Part shown: positions 45,733-56,847 of the stretch, piece by piece
How the letters are laid out: each line of letters opens with the position of its first letter
How positions within the stretch are numbered: the stretch's first letter is position 1
From: Axinella damicornis
Taxonomy: Eukaryota; Porifera; Demospongiae; Axinellida; Axinellidae
Direction of reading: 5' to 3'
Assembly (NCBI GenBank): GCA_963931865.1
Contig: OZ007512.1
Coordinates: 9,054,796 to 9,118,795, forward strand
DNA length: 64,000 nt
The notes under the pieces: generated by a model
Told to the model about the DNA's origin: nothing
Databases searched by the model: none
What the model saw: only the letters and a program-made list of their open reading frames with translations
Position numbers and translations under genes: made by a program

Positions 45733-46180
45733 GGGCGTCTTTATTCCGGCACTGGACTGGATGTACTCACCCAAAATGCCTTTTTCAGTGTCTATAGGAA
45801 TTATTCATTCACTAAGGCTGCTTGCATAGCCCGCTTTCGTGTCTTTCCTCGAGTTAGTAGAGGTCAAAGGTCACATGCATATTTAATAAGCTTCAGCAAA
45901 ATGCGCTTCAGTCAGGATAGAGGAATATTATTTGGTTTCTATCTTCAGCAAAAGGCTGGAGTTCAATTTCTGCAGTAAATGAATGAGTCAAATTGATAAA
46001 TATGCACGTGACTTTTTGACCTCTACCGACTCGAGGAAAGACACGAAAGCAGGCTATGCAAGCAACTTTAGTGCCGGAATAAATAAGTATGCTTAGCTTC
46101 TGTCCTACACTGAAAAAAGCACTTTACAGATTTTTGGGTGAGTCCAGTCCACTCCACCAGTCCAGTGAATAAAGACACCC
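45733..46180. mobile_element. Foldback element, copy 2, inserted in a TAGC tract
   Basis: Same family as 45128-45553: starts GGGCGTCTTTATTCC and ends GAATAAAGACACCC. TAGCTAGC flanks both sides (45725-45732 and 46182-46189), consistent with an 8-bp duplication, although the target is itself a TAGC repeat, so the exact edge is ambiguous. The arms hold the DR1 site at 45861-45873. Confidence 0.8.
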
Positions 46181-46384
46181 CTAGCTAGCTAGCTAGCTAG
46201 TACAGTTTGGCACTGGCACATGCGGCAACACACACATGAATGTAGACAGTTCCTCTTTTGCTCTTTGTTTCTGCGACACTTCACAAACCTGCTTCAAAAA
46301 CCTGTTTCCACCATCAAAGTCAGTGTTAGAGGAACTAGCTACTATAAATCCACTGTAAAACTAAAACTCATATAATGAAAAGCA

Positions 46385-46570
46385 CTAAAGTGCAAACCCT
46401 CGGCGTTTGGTAGCTTTCTTAGGCTCACAATCATCACTGCAACGTGCCCTCCTTTTACACGCAAAGGCATGGCCACAATCACAAACCGCCCTCTTCGCAT
46501 GCACTGTACTACTGCACCACACTTTGGACATGTCTTTCTCAGACGCATAGACCATACAGACTCCATTGTC
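46385..46570 (-). pseudogene. Small zinc-ribbon-like protein fragment, frameshifted
   Basis: One minus-strand frame reads MRLRKTCPKCGAVV and another continues VHAKRAVCDCGHAFACKRRA to a stop. The pattern CPxC followed by CxCGHxF with basic residues is a zinc-binding ribbon. The two halves lie in different frames, joined near 46497, so either a one- or two-base indel killed it or a small error is present. I have no name for the family; similar short ribbons accompany transposons in invertebrate genomes (inference). Confidence 0.45.
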
Positions 46571-46841
46571 AGCCACCAGCGGCAGTAGATACCAACCAAC
46601 AGAGTTCTCGCCAGAAATCTACATCCAAATGGTGCATGATGTAATCATTATGAACTACATGTAGTGCATACGTGAATACGCGCGCAGAAGAGCCTCACGC
46701 GAAGCGAGTGGGCATTGTCGTATTCACAGCCTGGTAAAGATATTCATGTAGCTCACTCTGAGTAGGTAAGTATATTCATGAAGCAACCAGGAAACCCATA
46801 ATCATTTGCAAGTACGCCTGGAAAATTGCATGTTGGACAAA

Positions 46842-46859
46842 ATGGCGGACATTATCGCG
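46842..46859 (+). CDS. Candidate very short first exon (MADIIA)
   Basis: ATGGCGGACATTATCGCG is followed by GTAAGC, with AAAATGG context. No continuation was recognised. Confidence 0.15.
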
Positions 46860-47067
46860 GTAAGCAAGAAGCGCTCTAGCTTCCTAACTAAGTATTTTTA
46901 GGAAAAACGCCAGTTTTAAATCCATGTATGTATCCCGCTTGTACCGCTAGTGCCTTTAGTTCTACGTTTATTAGCACCAGTTGGCAGATAAGTTTCTTGG
47001 ACAAACAGACAGACAGACACACAAAACGACTACAGTAACCCTGTGCGCATGCGCGCCGAGGGTTAAT

Positions 47068-47705
47068 TACTTGCACTGTTCTCAATGTGGCTGACATTAG
47101 TACCAGGTTGACGCGAGTTGTGGGATTTTCACTTTTTAGAGATTCGACCTACTTGTTGAAATCTTACATGAATGATTGGCACAGATTAGAGTACTTACCA
47201 CCATACCACATTTTATTTGTGCCTGGATACTGACATGTGTAGCTACATGTACGTGTCTAGGTATGAGTTGTGGGGCTGTTTAATTTTGAGCATTCTCGCA
47301 TGAATGATGACAGTTTTCTTTGTGCTTGGATGTGACTGACACCCAGACGTGTACTAGTCCAGGTATAGTAGATGTGAGTTGTGGGACTGTCCTATTTAGA
47401 ATAGGATTGCATTCTTTGTATTGCATAAATGGCTCGCACAGATTCAGTCGTGAAGTGGTACACTGTATATGATATCATTGATCATTATCTTCCTGTGGTA
47501 ACAGTTCAGTGTGTACTATTCCTGCAGTCCAGTTGTCCATATATGCATTCCCTCATCCATTCTGGTCCCTGCATGCACAACGACATGCAGTAGCTTATAC
47601 ATGCAGGACTCATTCATGCTAGCTTGTACCAATTACACAACTCACATTTCAGCTCATTGGTCCACTTGATCAGAATGAACATGCTAGCTTGTAGGGTGAA
47701 CATAT
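47068..47705. repeat. Intergenic spacer repeat of the receptor array, copy 2
   Basis: Homologous to 6370-7200 but more diverged, with deletions. It has a GCTA insertion at 47240-47245, where the other three copies read TGTACATG. The following stretch to 48226 is the usual 3' flank of a receptor copy and holds no gene. Confidence 0.8.
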
Positions 47706-48226
47706 AATCATGCAAGATCTGCACATTATATGTATACCATCAATTGTATGCTGCACCAGTTAGCTATACCTAAACAGAAACTTCTAACGCTGACCCATAA
47801 CTATGTTGGTGGTGCCAGTTCAGTCCGAATGCATGCTGCAGTAGATCTACTGTCCTTGCCTGTTCCAAATGTTTAACATAGCTACTGTTACGATACTAGA
47901 GCATCTGTACGGTAGCTGCGCTGTTTTGTGATCCCTTCTTCCCTGGATGTTTCTCTCCAGCTCTAGCTAGCTCAGCTACAGCCTGGTTATAGCTACTAGC
48001 TACTGCAATCACGCACGGCTTTGTATACAGTATCATCATTCCAGTGTTGACTGCATACTATAATGTAGTCCAGTAGTCCTTTCACACCCACCAAATAAAG
48101 ATTATGGACCCCCTTCTCTGTTGTATTTCTGCACAGCAAATACATTACGTATGTGGGAAATAGGGACTTGTACTTGATGAGTGCTAAACAGATTCTTAAC
48201 TATCATCAGGACTTACAAAATGAACA

Positions 48227-48648
48227 CTACAAACGTATCAAATCACTGTCACTATTCTCAGTCTCTTGAATTGTGATTGAGGAATGTTCCTCAGGCATCA
48301 ACAGCTCCTCCTCCAAATCAGTCTCTGATCTCCTTTCAAAAATCTTTTTCCTTTGGGATCTTCTATTCAAGTACCATCCTAGCACTGGCAGTCGGAACGA
48401 TGGGAGCAGTTACAGAAATACTCCCTTCACTCCAGTTTCAATGTGTACTTGCACCAGCAGCATCACCTCGTACAGGACAAGCAGCATGAGGATGAGTCCA
48501 ATGGTTGCAGTAATCACGACAAAGTGCAAACACATACTTCCACAGCACCTTACACTGCATGCTCTGAATATTTCTCCCACTTGATCACCTTTGACACTGA
48601 TACAGCAAGTAAGCAGCAATGGTTGTGAAACCAGCAGGTATCATTAGC
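48227..48648 (-). pseudogene. Receptor C-terminal fragment, interrupted by captured DNA
   Basis: From the stop at 48227 the minus strand carries the tail (family ending SDSDLI), segment 7 region with in-frame damage (no SLLP; a stop near 48410 and a rewritten KIFFLWDLL stretch on the opposite strand), segment 6 (VVITATIGLILMLLVLYEV) and the start of segment 5. Homology breaks at 48648 and resumes with array DNA near 49150; the interval holds the HSP90 tail exon. Confidence 0.85.
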
Positions 48649-48797
48649 AGGCCAGGCCAGAAATACAATGTGGCCAGAAATGCAATGTGTTAATTTCATT
48701 GCCCATATAGAAAACGAAAGGTTATGACAGGGTTGTAACCCATAAGGTCATGTATTTTCTGTTGTTGAGATTCTCTCTTCCTCATGTTACTTTGCAG

Positions 48798-48907
48798 AAG
48801 CTACCACGGAGGACGTGCCCCCACGGGAGGGAGAGGAGGAGGATGATATGCCCCCGCTGGAGGGAGAGGAGGATGATGATGCCACAAAGTTGGAGGAAGT
48901 CGACTAG
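48798..48907 (+). pseudogene. HSP90: Last coding exon of a cytosolic HSP90 gene, captured
   Basis: After a good acceptor (TTACTTTGCAG) the frame reads ATTEDVPPREGEEEDD, then MPPLEGEEDDDATKLEEVD and stop. MPPLEG with an acidic stretch and a final EEVD is the diagnostic tail of cytosolic HSP90, the docking site for TPR co-chaperones; the usual MEEVD reads LEEVD here. Upstream is intron-like sequence, with no other HSP90 exon in the window, and downstream is probably its 3' UTR. The segment from about 48649 to 49150 sits where the middle of a receptor exon should be, so it arrived by transposition or recombination. It cannot make HSP90 on its own. Confidence 0.85.
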
Positions 48908-50478
48908 AGGAGCAAGATGTGCTAACACAAACTGCTGCCACATGCCTAAATTGAACCCTTGATTTATCATCACTGTTACTCTGCCTTGTTGTAACAACTA
49001 TGTAACAACCATGTTGACAAGGTTGTGACAAGGCTGTGATGGGGTTGTGACAGGCCTAAGGTTGTATAGTTGTTGTTGCTAGGAACCTGGAATTGAAACT
49101 GTAAACAGGATGTTAGCTACATGGTTGTTACAACCCCCTTAGTAATCAATGTTTGGCAGCATTATGGTAACCCTGTTATTACAGGGACATGGTGGTCCAC
49201 ATTAATTCCAACACTAGTACTAGGATGGTGTTGGCATCCAGTCAGATGCCCATGCACAAACATTATACTATAACTGGAATGTGGAACTGGAAAGTCCCAC
49301 GTTCCAGTGAAGAATCCAGTCCAGCGATTAGAGACACCCGTTCATGCATTATGGTAGTACGTACTCATCCATGTGAAGCAAGACTGCGAAGTTAGTTGCA
49401 ACAAAGTCATAAATTATTCAACAACATTGTGAATCGTGTAAGTAAACTGACTTGCTATATTGCGTTATAGGGCACATCTACAAAAGAAAACTATGGTATA
49501 ATTGTGCAAAGAGCATAATGTTGTAGTCTAAGAGATGGTCTACAAAAGACTATAGTATTATTACATGTACATAGATCCAAATTCGTTTATACTGATGCAA
49601 AATTTCTACTGGAATGCAACACTAGTTCTGAATTCATGAATTCATGATGACAAAGTAAAAGAACATTCCTACACCAAATTCTACACTGGAGGTAGAAATA
49701 GCTTTCTGGACAGTATTATACAGGAATATAGTATTATGATGAATCTCCATTGTCAATGTCGTTTGTCATGCATGGAGAACCTCCGGAGGATTTAACTGTA
49801 GGAGCTCCTCGTCCATATCAGTCTCTGATCTCCTCCTCTGAGATCTCCTCTTCAAGTACCATCCTAGTACTGGCAGTGGAAAGGATGGGAGCAGGGACAG
49901 AACTATTCCCTTCACTCCAGTTTCAATTTGTACTTCCACCAGCAGCATCACCTCATACAGGACAAGCAGCATGAGGATGAGTCCAATGGTTGCAGTAATC
50001 ACGACAAAGTGCAAACACATACTTCCACAGCACCTTACACTGCTCTGAATATTTCTCCCGCTTGATCGCCTTTGACACTGATACAGCAAGTAAGCAGCAA
50101 TGGTTGTGAAACCAGCAGGTATCATTAGCAAGGATAATATATACATGATAGTCACTTGAGGATGGGTCAGCAGCAGCACGAAAAGGGGAATAACAGTCAT
50201 GGTGAAAAGCTGTACCGCTATCAGAATATTCCATATAATGCAAGTGTCTGGACTAAATGCTTCAAGGAAGAACATCTGCAACCAACACACTTCTGCCTTT
50301 TAAGGTAATTGTTCTTCACAGTGTACACAGAAATGAGAAGTTCAATAAACACCGCAATCGGGATGACGGTAAACTTGGCCACAAGAGTAAGCACTTCCAC
50401 ATTATAAGCACTTGTACCAGATGGAATTGTGCATTGATGGTTAGATGATGCAGGATGCAATAGTTGGGTGATTGTTAA

Positions 50479-51135
50479 CAAGTGAGTCTTTAAAAGACTT
50501 GATGTGTCTCGGCACGACTTGGTATCAGCTAGAATCATGCAGAGGACATGGCAGCTGCTTAACCCTTTATTATGACTGCAAAATCTGTTAGCTATGAGAC
50601 TTTCAGCTTAAGTGAGCGTCAATATCCTTGGAGGTTCTGTGTGAGCAAGGGGTGGGTCAGGACAAAGGGTGAAAGCAGTATGGTCGTGTCTGGGCTTGAT
50701 GTTTAGTCAACACCTTGGCCAATTCTTTCAGCACTTATCTATAGGCCTATAGCTAGCTAGCTAGAGCTGAGTGAGCTTTAGTATGCACTTGGGATGGCTG
50801 AGTGCAGCACACTGGATGGGTGAGTATTCATTGTCCTGAATTAAGTATTAGAGCTACGTAGCAACAGTCTTGGTAAGAGGATTCATGAGCAGCCATGCAA
50901 ACCCATAATCATATTTGAAGATCTAGTTGCACGTTATAAATACGTTTGACAACCTATTAAGGTGTAGAGCATGCATGCAGCACTTGCGCGGGCGCATTGC
51001 GAAAAGCGACGTACGTACCACGTACCACGTACCACGTACCACGTACCACGTACCACGTACCACGTACCACGTACCACGTACCACGTACGTACCTACGCAT
51101 CCAGCACTGTGTCTCGGCACTTCGGTGCCGAGACA
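50479..51135. mobile_element. 657-bp insertion in receptor exon 2, hairpin at the right end
   Basis: Bounds come from comparison with copy 3, where ATTGTTAA runs directly into AAAAGTTCC. TGTCTCGGCAC occurs near both ends in the same orientation. At the right end it is followed by its inverse (TTCGGTGCCGAGACA), making an 11-bp stem, and the left end has a small AGTCTTTAAAAGACT palindrome. The interior has a TAGC tract and a 7-bp satellite. No coding sequence. Type unknown; asymmetric ends with a terminal hairpin could fit a Helitron-like element, without clear TC/CTRR termini. Confidence 0.75.
51011..51091. repeat. Heptamer satellite (ACGTACC)n, about 11 units
   Basis: Perfect 7-bp units within the 657-bp insertion. 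The repeating Tyr-His-Val-Pro-Arg-Thr-Thr frame is an artefact. Confidence 0.95.
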
Positions 51136-51483
51136 AAAAGTTCCCTAACTGAGGCTGTAGTGTATCCGACATTGGTCAGGAAGGCCATACCTGCTGCTGC
51201 CCAATATAAATATCTCAAGAAGTCTCCCCTTGAAGCTTTGGTCATCATTTTGGGATAATATGAGGAGAGTAACTTTGCAAGCACAATTGGTGTGAGAGTA
51301 TTTAGGAATACAAAAGCACCAAATAGAGAAAAACGACAGACGTTAGTATTGCGACATGATCCTTTGAAAGGTCTTGTTACCTTATCATTATAGCTCATGG
51401 CGACATATCCTCTGTCATTTTCATTTGTTGGTTTATTGATGCGGGCGTATGACTTTACCTGAACAAAAGAGGGATCATAAATT

Positions 51484-51832
51484 GTAAAGTGTAGCTACCA
51501 GTGTGCATAGATATCACCCAAAAGAACTTTGCAATGATAGGCTGTAGGTGAGCTTGCACTACCAATTCTTTGATGCTCAAGTATGCCTTACCATACAAAA
51601 CTATTATACCATACACAAGAATGCACTGATGTTCGTACCCAAGGTAGGAGTTGCATCAGAGGGGTCATGAGTATGCAACATGTAAAGAGATATCACCCCA
51701 AAAAAACAACATTATTTTGCAATGACAGGCTAGGTGAGCTTACACTACCAATTCTTTGATGCTCAAGTATGCATGCCTTACCATACAAAATATTATTATA
51801 CCATATACACAAGCATGCACTGATGTGCTCAC
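51484..51832. repeat. Tandem duplication of intron plus splice donor in receptor copy 8
   Basis: The segment with ACTACCAATTCTTTGATGCT and CCAAGGTAGGAGTTGCATCA occurs twice, so the last 20 or so bases of exon 1 and its donor are present as a decoy at about 51638-51659 inside the intron. The decoy carries the GTACGA donor found in copy 3, the functional one GTGAGC. Confidence 0.85.
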
Positions 51833-52327
51833 CCAAGGTAGGAGTTGCATCAATGCTTCCAACAGGTCATCCTCGGAAGTGTTACAAGGAAGAGTGTCAA
51901 TGTGGAGCGAAATCTGTAAGTAATCGCTGTTTTGTATGGTTATGTGAATACCGTGGCATATCACATTGTCTAATATTAGTAACTGATCAATCGGAATGAT
52001 GTTGAGTAAGGGAGAACTGCTCCACTGAAAATTCTGGTGGTATGAGAAGTTGACCAGTGTACCAGGCAAGGCAGGATGTCCATCACAACTCTCTGGTAGC
52101 GTACTGTCAACGTTGACACTGATGAAGATTAAGTCTTGGGATGATCCTTGGGACGGAAAGAACGTGTGCTGCATCAGGTACCTTACTTTCCTGTCTGTTA
52201 TCAACGCATGTTCTAGTTTCTGATACACAACTTGGGGTGCAAGGTACTGGATTGTGCTTCTTGCTGTCACAGCTATAGTAGCTGTTATCAGAACAAAGGT
52301 GCTAGCATGCAGTGTCCACATATCCAT

Positions 52328-55177
52328 GATGATCAATTAGCTAATACCTGCATATACAGAGAATAAAACAAATCTGACATACATAATGTAACGAGCACAC
52401 AATATCAATGAACTACACATGGCTGACTGTAGACCGCATCCTACTCATAATTATACATTGTGACAAATAAATTAGCTAGTTCTTTCCTCTAGTCCAGCAT
52501 GCATATTACAACAAGTCAGTTGTTTACAGCTTTCTAATTTTACGACTTGCCATCTAGCTATGTGGTATGTTTGGATGTATAGTGACCACATTAGCATGAT
52601 TGCTGTTTATGTAGCCTTTGTCTATTTGAGACAGAGATTTTCATAGGGAAAAAAAAACAGGTGCTACTCTGGTTTAGCAATAGAATACTGTGATAACCAA
52701 CACATCGCCTAGTCTCGTTCCTAGACCCACTTCGGGAATGAGACTACACATTGTCATTGTTCAAATGAGCTAACCATGCACTTCAATTTGCAGCGGTCAA
52801 CAAACTATACCGCAGAAACCCAGCAGTGGGGAACAGTTCCTTTGTGTTTGGTTTAGTGCTTACACATGTGCAGCTATATAGAATGAGTTGTGGGAAGATT
52901 ATAGTCGGGACACTTCATAAACTATGACCTACACTGATCGACCACTGTGTACCAAACCTCAATGTCTGAGGATGGCTATACCACTTCACGACTGAGTTTG
53001 TAGCTAACAAATGGAATCCCGGCCCATGGCGGATTCTAGTCTTGGTACAGAAATGAATCTGGCCACATCCAAATGGGACCACGGTAACCCACATTCTTGA
53101 CACAGTAAAATACTATTATAACTACTAACTAGCAGCACTGAATCTAGACTAGATAGCTAAGTAGCATATCGATCGAATCATTAGTGAAACTTGCGTCACC
53201 ACCTGCTCATCAGATGCCAGTAGTTGGATGGCCCAAGTTATACAGATTGTTTCCTCATCAACTGCTCATCAGATTCATGTAGTTGGATGACCCAAGTTAT
53301 ACAGAATATTTGTTGCTTTAAATTTTGAATCTAAACACTACCCACACATCCCACTATCAAAACTTCCTTCATTGTGGGCTGTTGATTAGTAAATCCTTAT
53401 GAGGAATCCCGCTATGATGCTTTTACTTACAGTAGCTATAAGGAACTGCAATGGCATCTCCACTATCAAAAACTTTCAGTTTGTACAGATGCTTAGAATC
53501 ACAAATTTGGCGTATGTTGAAAAGCAGATCGTTGTGGGGAATCCTGCTAAAATGCTGACGTTTTGCAAGCAACGCTGTCAGTGTTGAGATAGTCCTGGAA
53601 ATTTAGAGGACGGGGCGGAGGGGGGGAGGGGGAGGATCTTTGATCCACTGAGCTTCAGTCTTCAGGAAAATTGAAACTAACGTGAGGTTAAAAAATCCCT
53701 GGAAAGATATGAGGTCAGCCTTTTGTACGTCATCATAGTTCCATGCCAGGCAGTCTCGAGCACATGCAACAGTGGTTCTTTTCACATTGGGTGACCTTGA
53801 TCAGTGATGACCTTTTAAATTCCCTTATGGGTCGACTGTTACTGGCTAGCTAAGTATCTCCACCATTAATTTTTCTACTGACCTCAGCAGGTTACGTTGT
53901 TGTTAAACAAATTCATTTAGCTAGGGATCTTGTGGTGACCTTCAAACCACATTATACTTCAAACAAGATCTTTTGTTAGCAGTAACAAGCATAAAACCCA
54001 ATCAGAAATCTCAGTAACATTGTGTTACCAATATTTATGTTGACTTCTCTCTATAATAAGCCGTCAACAGTAAGTTCAACTTCAGTGTGAACGTTGAGTT
54101 TCTTGCATTCAACTTTCGATTAGGAGAAACATTATGTTAGTATTGATTGAAGACGTACAGTACTGCAGTATGTCATTACCCATGAATGAATTCTGGAGTC
54201 ACACGGTCACTCATGCTGACTGCAGGTCAATGACCAAGAGAATGTAGTAGATTTAGTGAGAATAGCAATCAGTGTTGGATTTGAGTTCAGTTTTGCCAAC
54301 TTATGCTTGTACAATAATTAACGCTATTCACATCCCTAAATCTGGTGATACTGAAAGTCCTGGAAATTTAGAAGCCGAACTTCTGTAAGCCAAAACTCAT
54401 TCTAGTTGGAAACTGAAATTTTCGACCACTTGTCACAATTACTGGAGCCTGGGAACAAGGAGGGCTTGCTAAGAATAAAATTCCCTATGTACATGCAGCA
54501 CCCCAAAGAACACATTTTCATGCATTCAGCACATACCACATTCACAAGTCCTCCTCTCCCACAGCATTCACTCATCAGAGGCCATCTGGCAATTAACTAC
54601 TGGCAATACCATTCATGACCACAGCAATTGGAGGTCAAATGTGGATGTCAGCCAGATTCTCACCCAGGACAACCAGTGCAGACACCTCAGCTTGGATGAC
54701 ACAGCTATGAAATTTATTTTGCGATAAAAGTGTAACTGTGCTGGTACTTACAGGTCTATACAGTAGGTGCTACAGGCAAAGGCTACTCAACTGCACCCAA
54801 CTTCAGCTCAAAGAACTCTAACACATGGTTCGACTTATGTATTAAGTCATAAATGACATAATACACAAATCATGGTCTATAACTACAAATGTATAGCTCT
54901 GCCAGGGTTTCCTTTTGATGGCATCGTGAAAAGTTATTTTGTAATGAAAGCAACATCATGAATTGTGTAATAAAACATACTGTGTTGCAAGGTACAAAAT
55001 GCATATTACAGGGATAACTTATAATGTCGTACTGATACAAAACATTGTTATACAAAATGTTAAAGTGACTACGACAATAAAGTAAGAACATCATGCACAC
55101 AGAGCAGAGGTGGTTGTGATGCAGTTATCAGTATGCCTTTGCATAAAGAAATCATCTGTCAACTTTTGTGAACAGCA
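52328..55177. other. Receptor-array spacer, no gene seen; partner 25101-27923
   Basis: Duplicate of the spacer at 25101-27923, with a TAGTCTCG MITE at 52710-52746 and a GCTA insertion at 52338-52343. No gene supported. Confidence 0.7.
52710..52746. mobile_element. TAGTCTCG MITE, duplicate of 25502-25538
   Basis: Same element in the duplicated spacer. Left flank CACATCGCC is kept; the right flank has changed to CACATTGTC. Confidence 0.8.
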
Positions 55178-56847
55178 TTATGCCGGCAAAGGCAATGAAT
55201 CTCCACCGTCACTATTATCAGTCGTTTGAATCATGCACGGAGAATCTTCATAAGGAATTAACTGCATCATCTCCTCATTCAAATCGGTCTCCGATCTCCT
55301 CTGTGTCCTCTTTTTCCTCTGGGATCTCTTCTTCCTCTGGGATCTCTTCTTCAAGTACCATCCCAGTGCAGACAGTGGAAACGATGGGAGAAGTGACAGA
55401 ACTATCCCCTTTACTCCAGTTTCAATTTGTACTTGCACCAGCAGCATCAGCTCGTACAGGATCAGCAGTGTGAGAATGAGTCCAATGGTTGCAGTGATCA
55501 CGACAAAATATACACACATACTTCCACAACACCTTACACTGCTCTGGAAACTTCTCCTTCTCGGTTGTTGACACAGATACAGCATGTAGGCAACAATGAC
55601 TGTGAAACCAACTGGTGCTAGTAACACAAAAATTATACTAGTGATAGTCACTTGTGGGCGGATCAGCAGCAGCACACAAAGGGGGGTGACAGTCATGGCA
55701 AGAAGTTGTATGGCCATTAGAATACTCCACAATGCAATTGTCTGAACTGAAAGTAGCAGGTAGTGTTTTAAGGAGGAACGCCTGCTAATGACATATTTCT
55801 GCCTTACATCACAATCGTTTGTGAGGGTGTACACAGAAATCACAAGTTCTATAAACACTGCAACTGGGACGATGGTAAACTTGGCCACTAGAGTAAGCAC
55901 TTCGTCATTGTAAACACTTGTATCAGTTGGAATCAAGCATTTGTAAACAGAAAACTGGATCATACAGGATGTAATTGATGGATGATTGGAAAAATATTGT
56001 CGTGCAAGTGAAGTTGCAATGTATCCAACATTGATTAGGAAAGCTGTACCCACCGCTGCCCAGTACAAATATCTCTTGAAGTCTCCAGCTGAAGCTTCGG
56101 TCCTCATCTTGGGATAGTGTAAAGACACTAACTTCGCAAGCACAATTGGCATAAGAACGTTTAGGAAGACAAAAGCAGACAATAGCGAGAGACGATAGAA
56201 GTGCGTATACTGATCTGATCCATTGTAAGACCCTGAAACATACTTGTCATAGCTTATGGAGACATATCCTTTGTCGTTTTCATCTCTTTGTCCGTGGGCT
56301 CGGGCATACGACTTTACCTGTACGTGAGGCAGGGTGAGTGTTGCAACATGTTATAATGAATGTGCCTGGATAGGTAGCCAGAAAATGACAAGTTACAGTG
56401 ACAAGTTTAGTGAAATTATTTGGCTAGCTTCTTTCCAACACCATGCATATGCCATTTCCTTACGCATGATGCCATACACACGCACACACTGCATAAATCG
56501 GATGCACTCACCCAAGGTAGGAGTTGCATCAATGCTTCCAACATGTCATCCTCAGAAGTGTTACAAGGAAGAGTGTCAATGTGAAGCAAAATATTCAAGA
56601 AACCATGATGCTCCGTAATTCGATAAATCCATTCACTTATGACATTATCTAGTATTAGTAACTGATCAATTGATATGAGGCTGAGCAAGGGAGAACTGCA
56701 CCACTCAAACTTCTGGAAATACGAGAAGTTAACTGGTGCATCGGGTAACATACATGTACTGTCAACGGTAAATTTCACACTAATAAAGATTAAGTCTTGA
56801 GGTAACCCTTGTGATGGAAAGAAAGTGTCTTGCAGCAACTGTCCTAC
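55178..56847 (-). pseudogene. Receptor copy 9: intact TM exon, 5'-truncated ectodomain exon
   Basis: Exon 2 (56317-55178) is open for 379 residues: stalk GYVSISYDKYVSGSY, seven hydrophobic segments, a six-residue repeat in the basic region (SQRKK three times against two in copy 4), tail GGDSLPLPA. Exon 1 (56847-56512) keeps the ectodomain from VGQLLQDTFFPSQGLP to LPW, but its first 50 or so codons, including the signal peptide, are gone. At 56847 it joins directly to the 3' flank of the next receptor (TTTTCTCCACAGCATGCATG, as at 351 and 31671). An in-frame ATG at 56868 exists but would give no signal peptide. Confidence 0.85.

Larger units (their letters stand above)
49766..52327 (-). pseudogene. 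Receptor copy split by a 657-bp insertion
   Basis: Exon 1 (52327-51833, donor GTGAGC) is complete, starting MDMWTLHASTFVLITATIAV and ending LPW. Exon 2 starts at 51468 and reads segments 1 and 2 to about 51136. It is then interrupted by the insertion 51135-50479, resumes through segment 3, loses frame near 50233 (two extra bases, CCATATAATG for CCATAATG), and continues with segments 4 to 7 to the stop at 49766, with tail NPPEVLHA. The unduplicated equivalent is 23410-25100, which lacks the insertion, so it is derived here. Confidence 0.9.
49150..56847. repeat. Segmental duplication, copy D (partner 22930-29702)
   Basis: Carries receptor copies 8 and 9 with their spacer. It differs from copy C by a 657-bp insertion, a small tandem duplication in an intron, and loss of the start of the last ectodomain exon. 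Confidence 0.9.

Noticed and set aside
51011..51091. CRISPR-like array
   Set aside because: Units are 7 bp with no spacers, in an animal-type sequence.
50923..51258. Repeated Tyr-His-Val-Pro-Arg-Thr-Thr protein
   Set aside because: Heptamer satellite read in frame; not a protein repeat.
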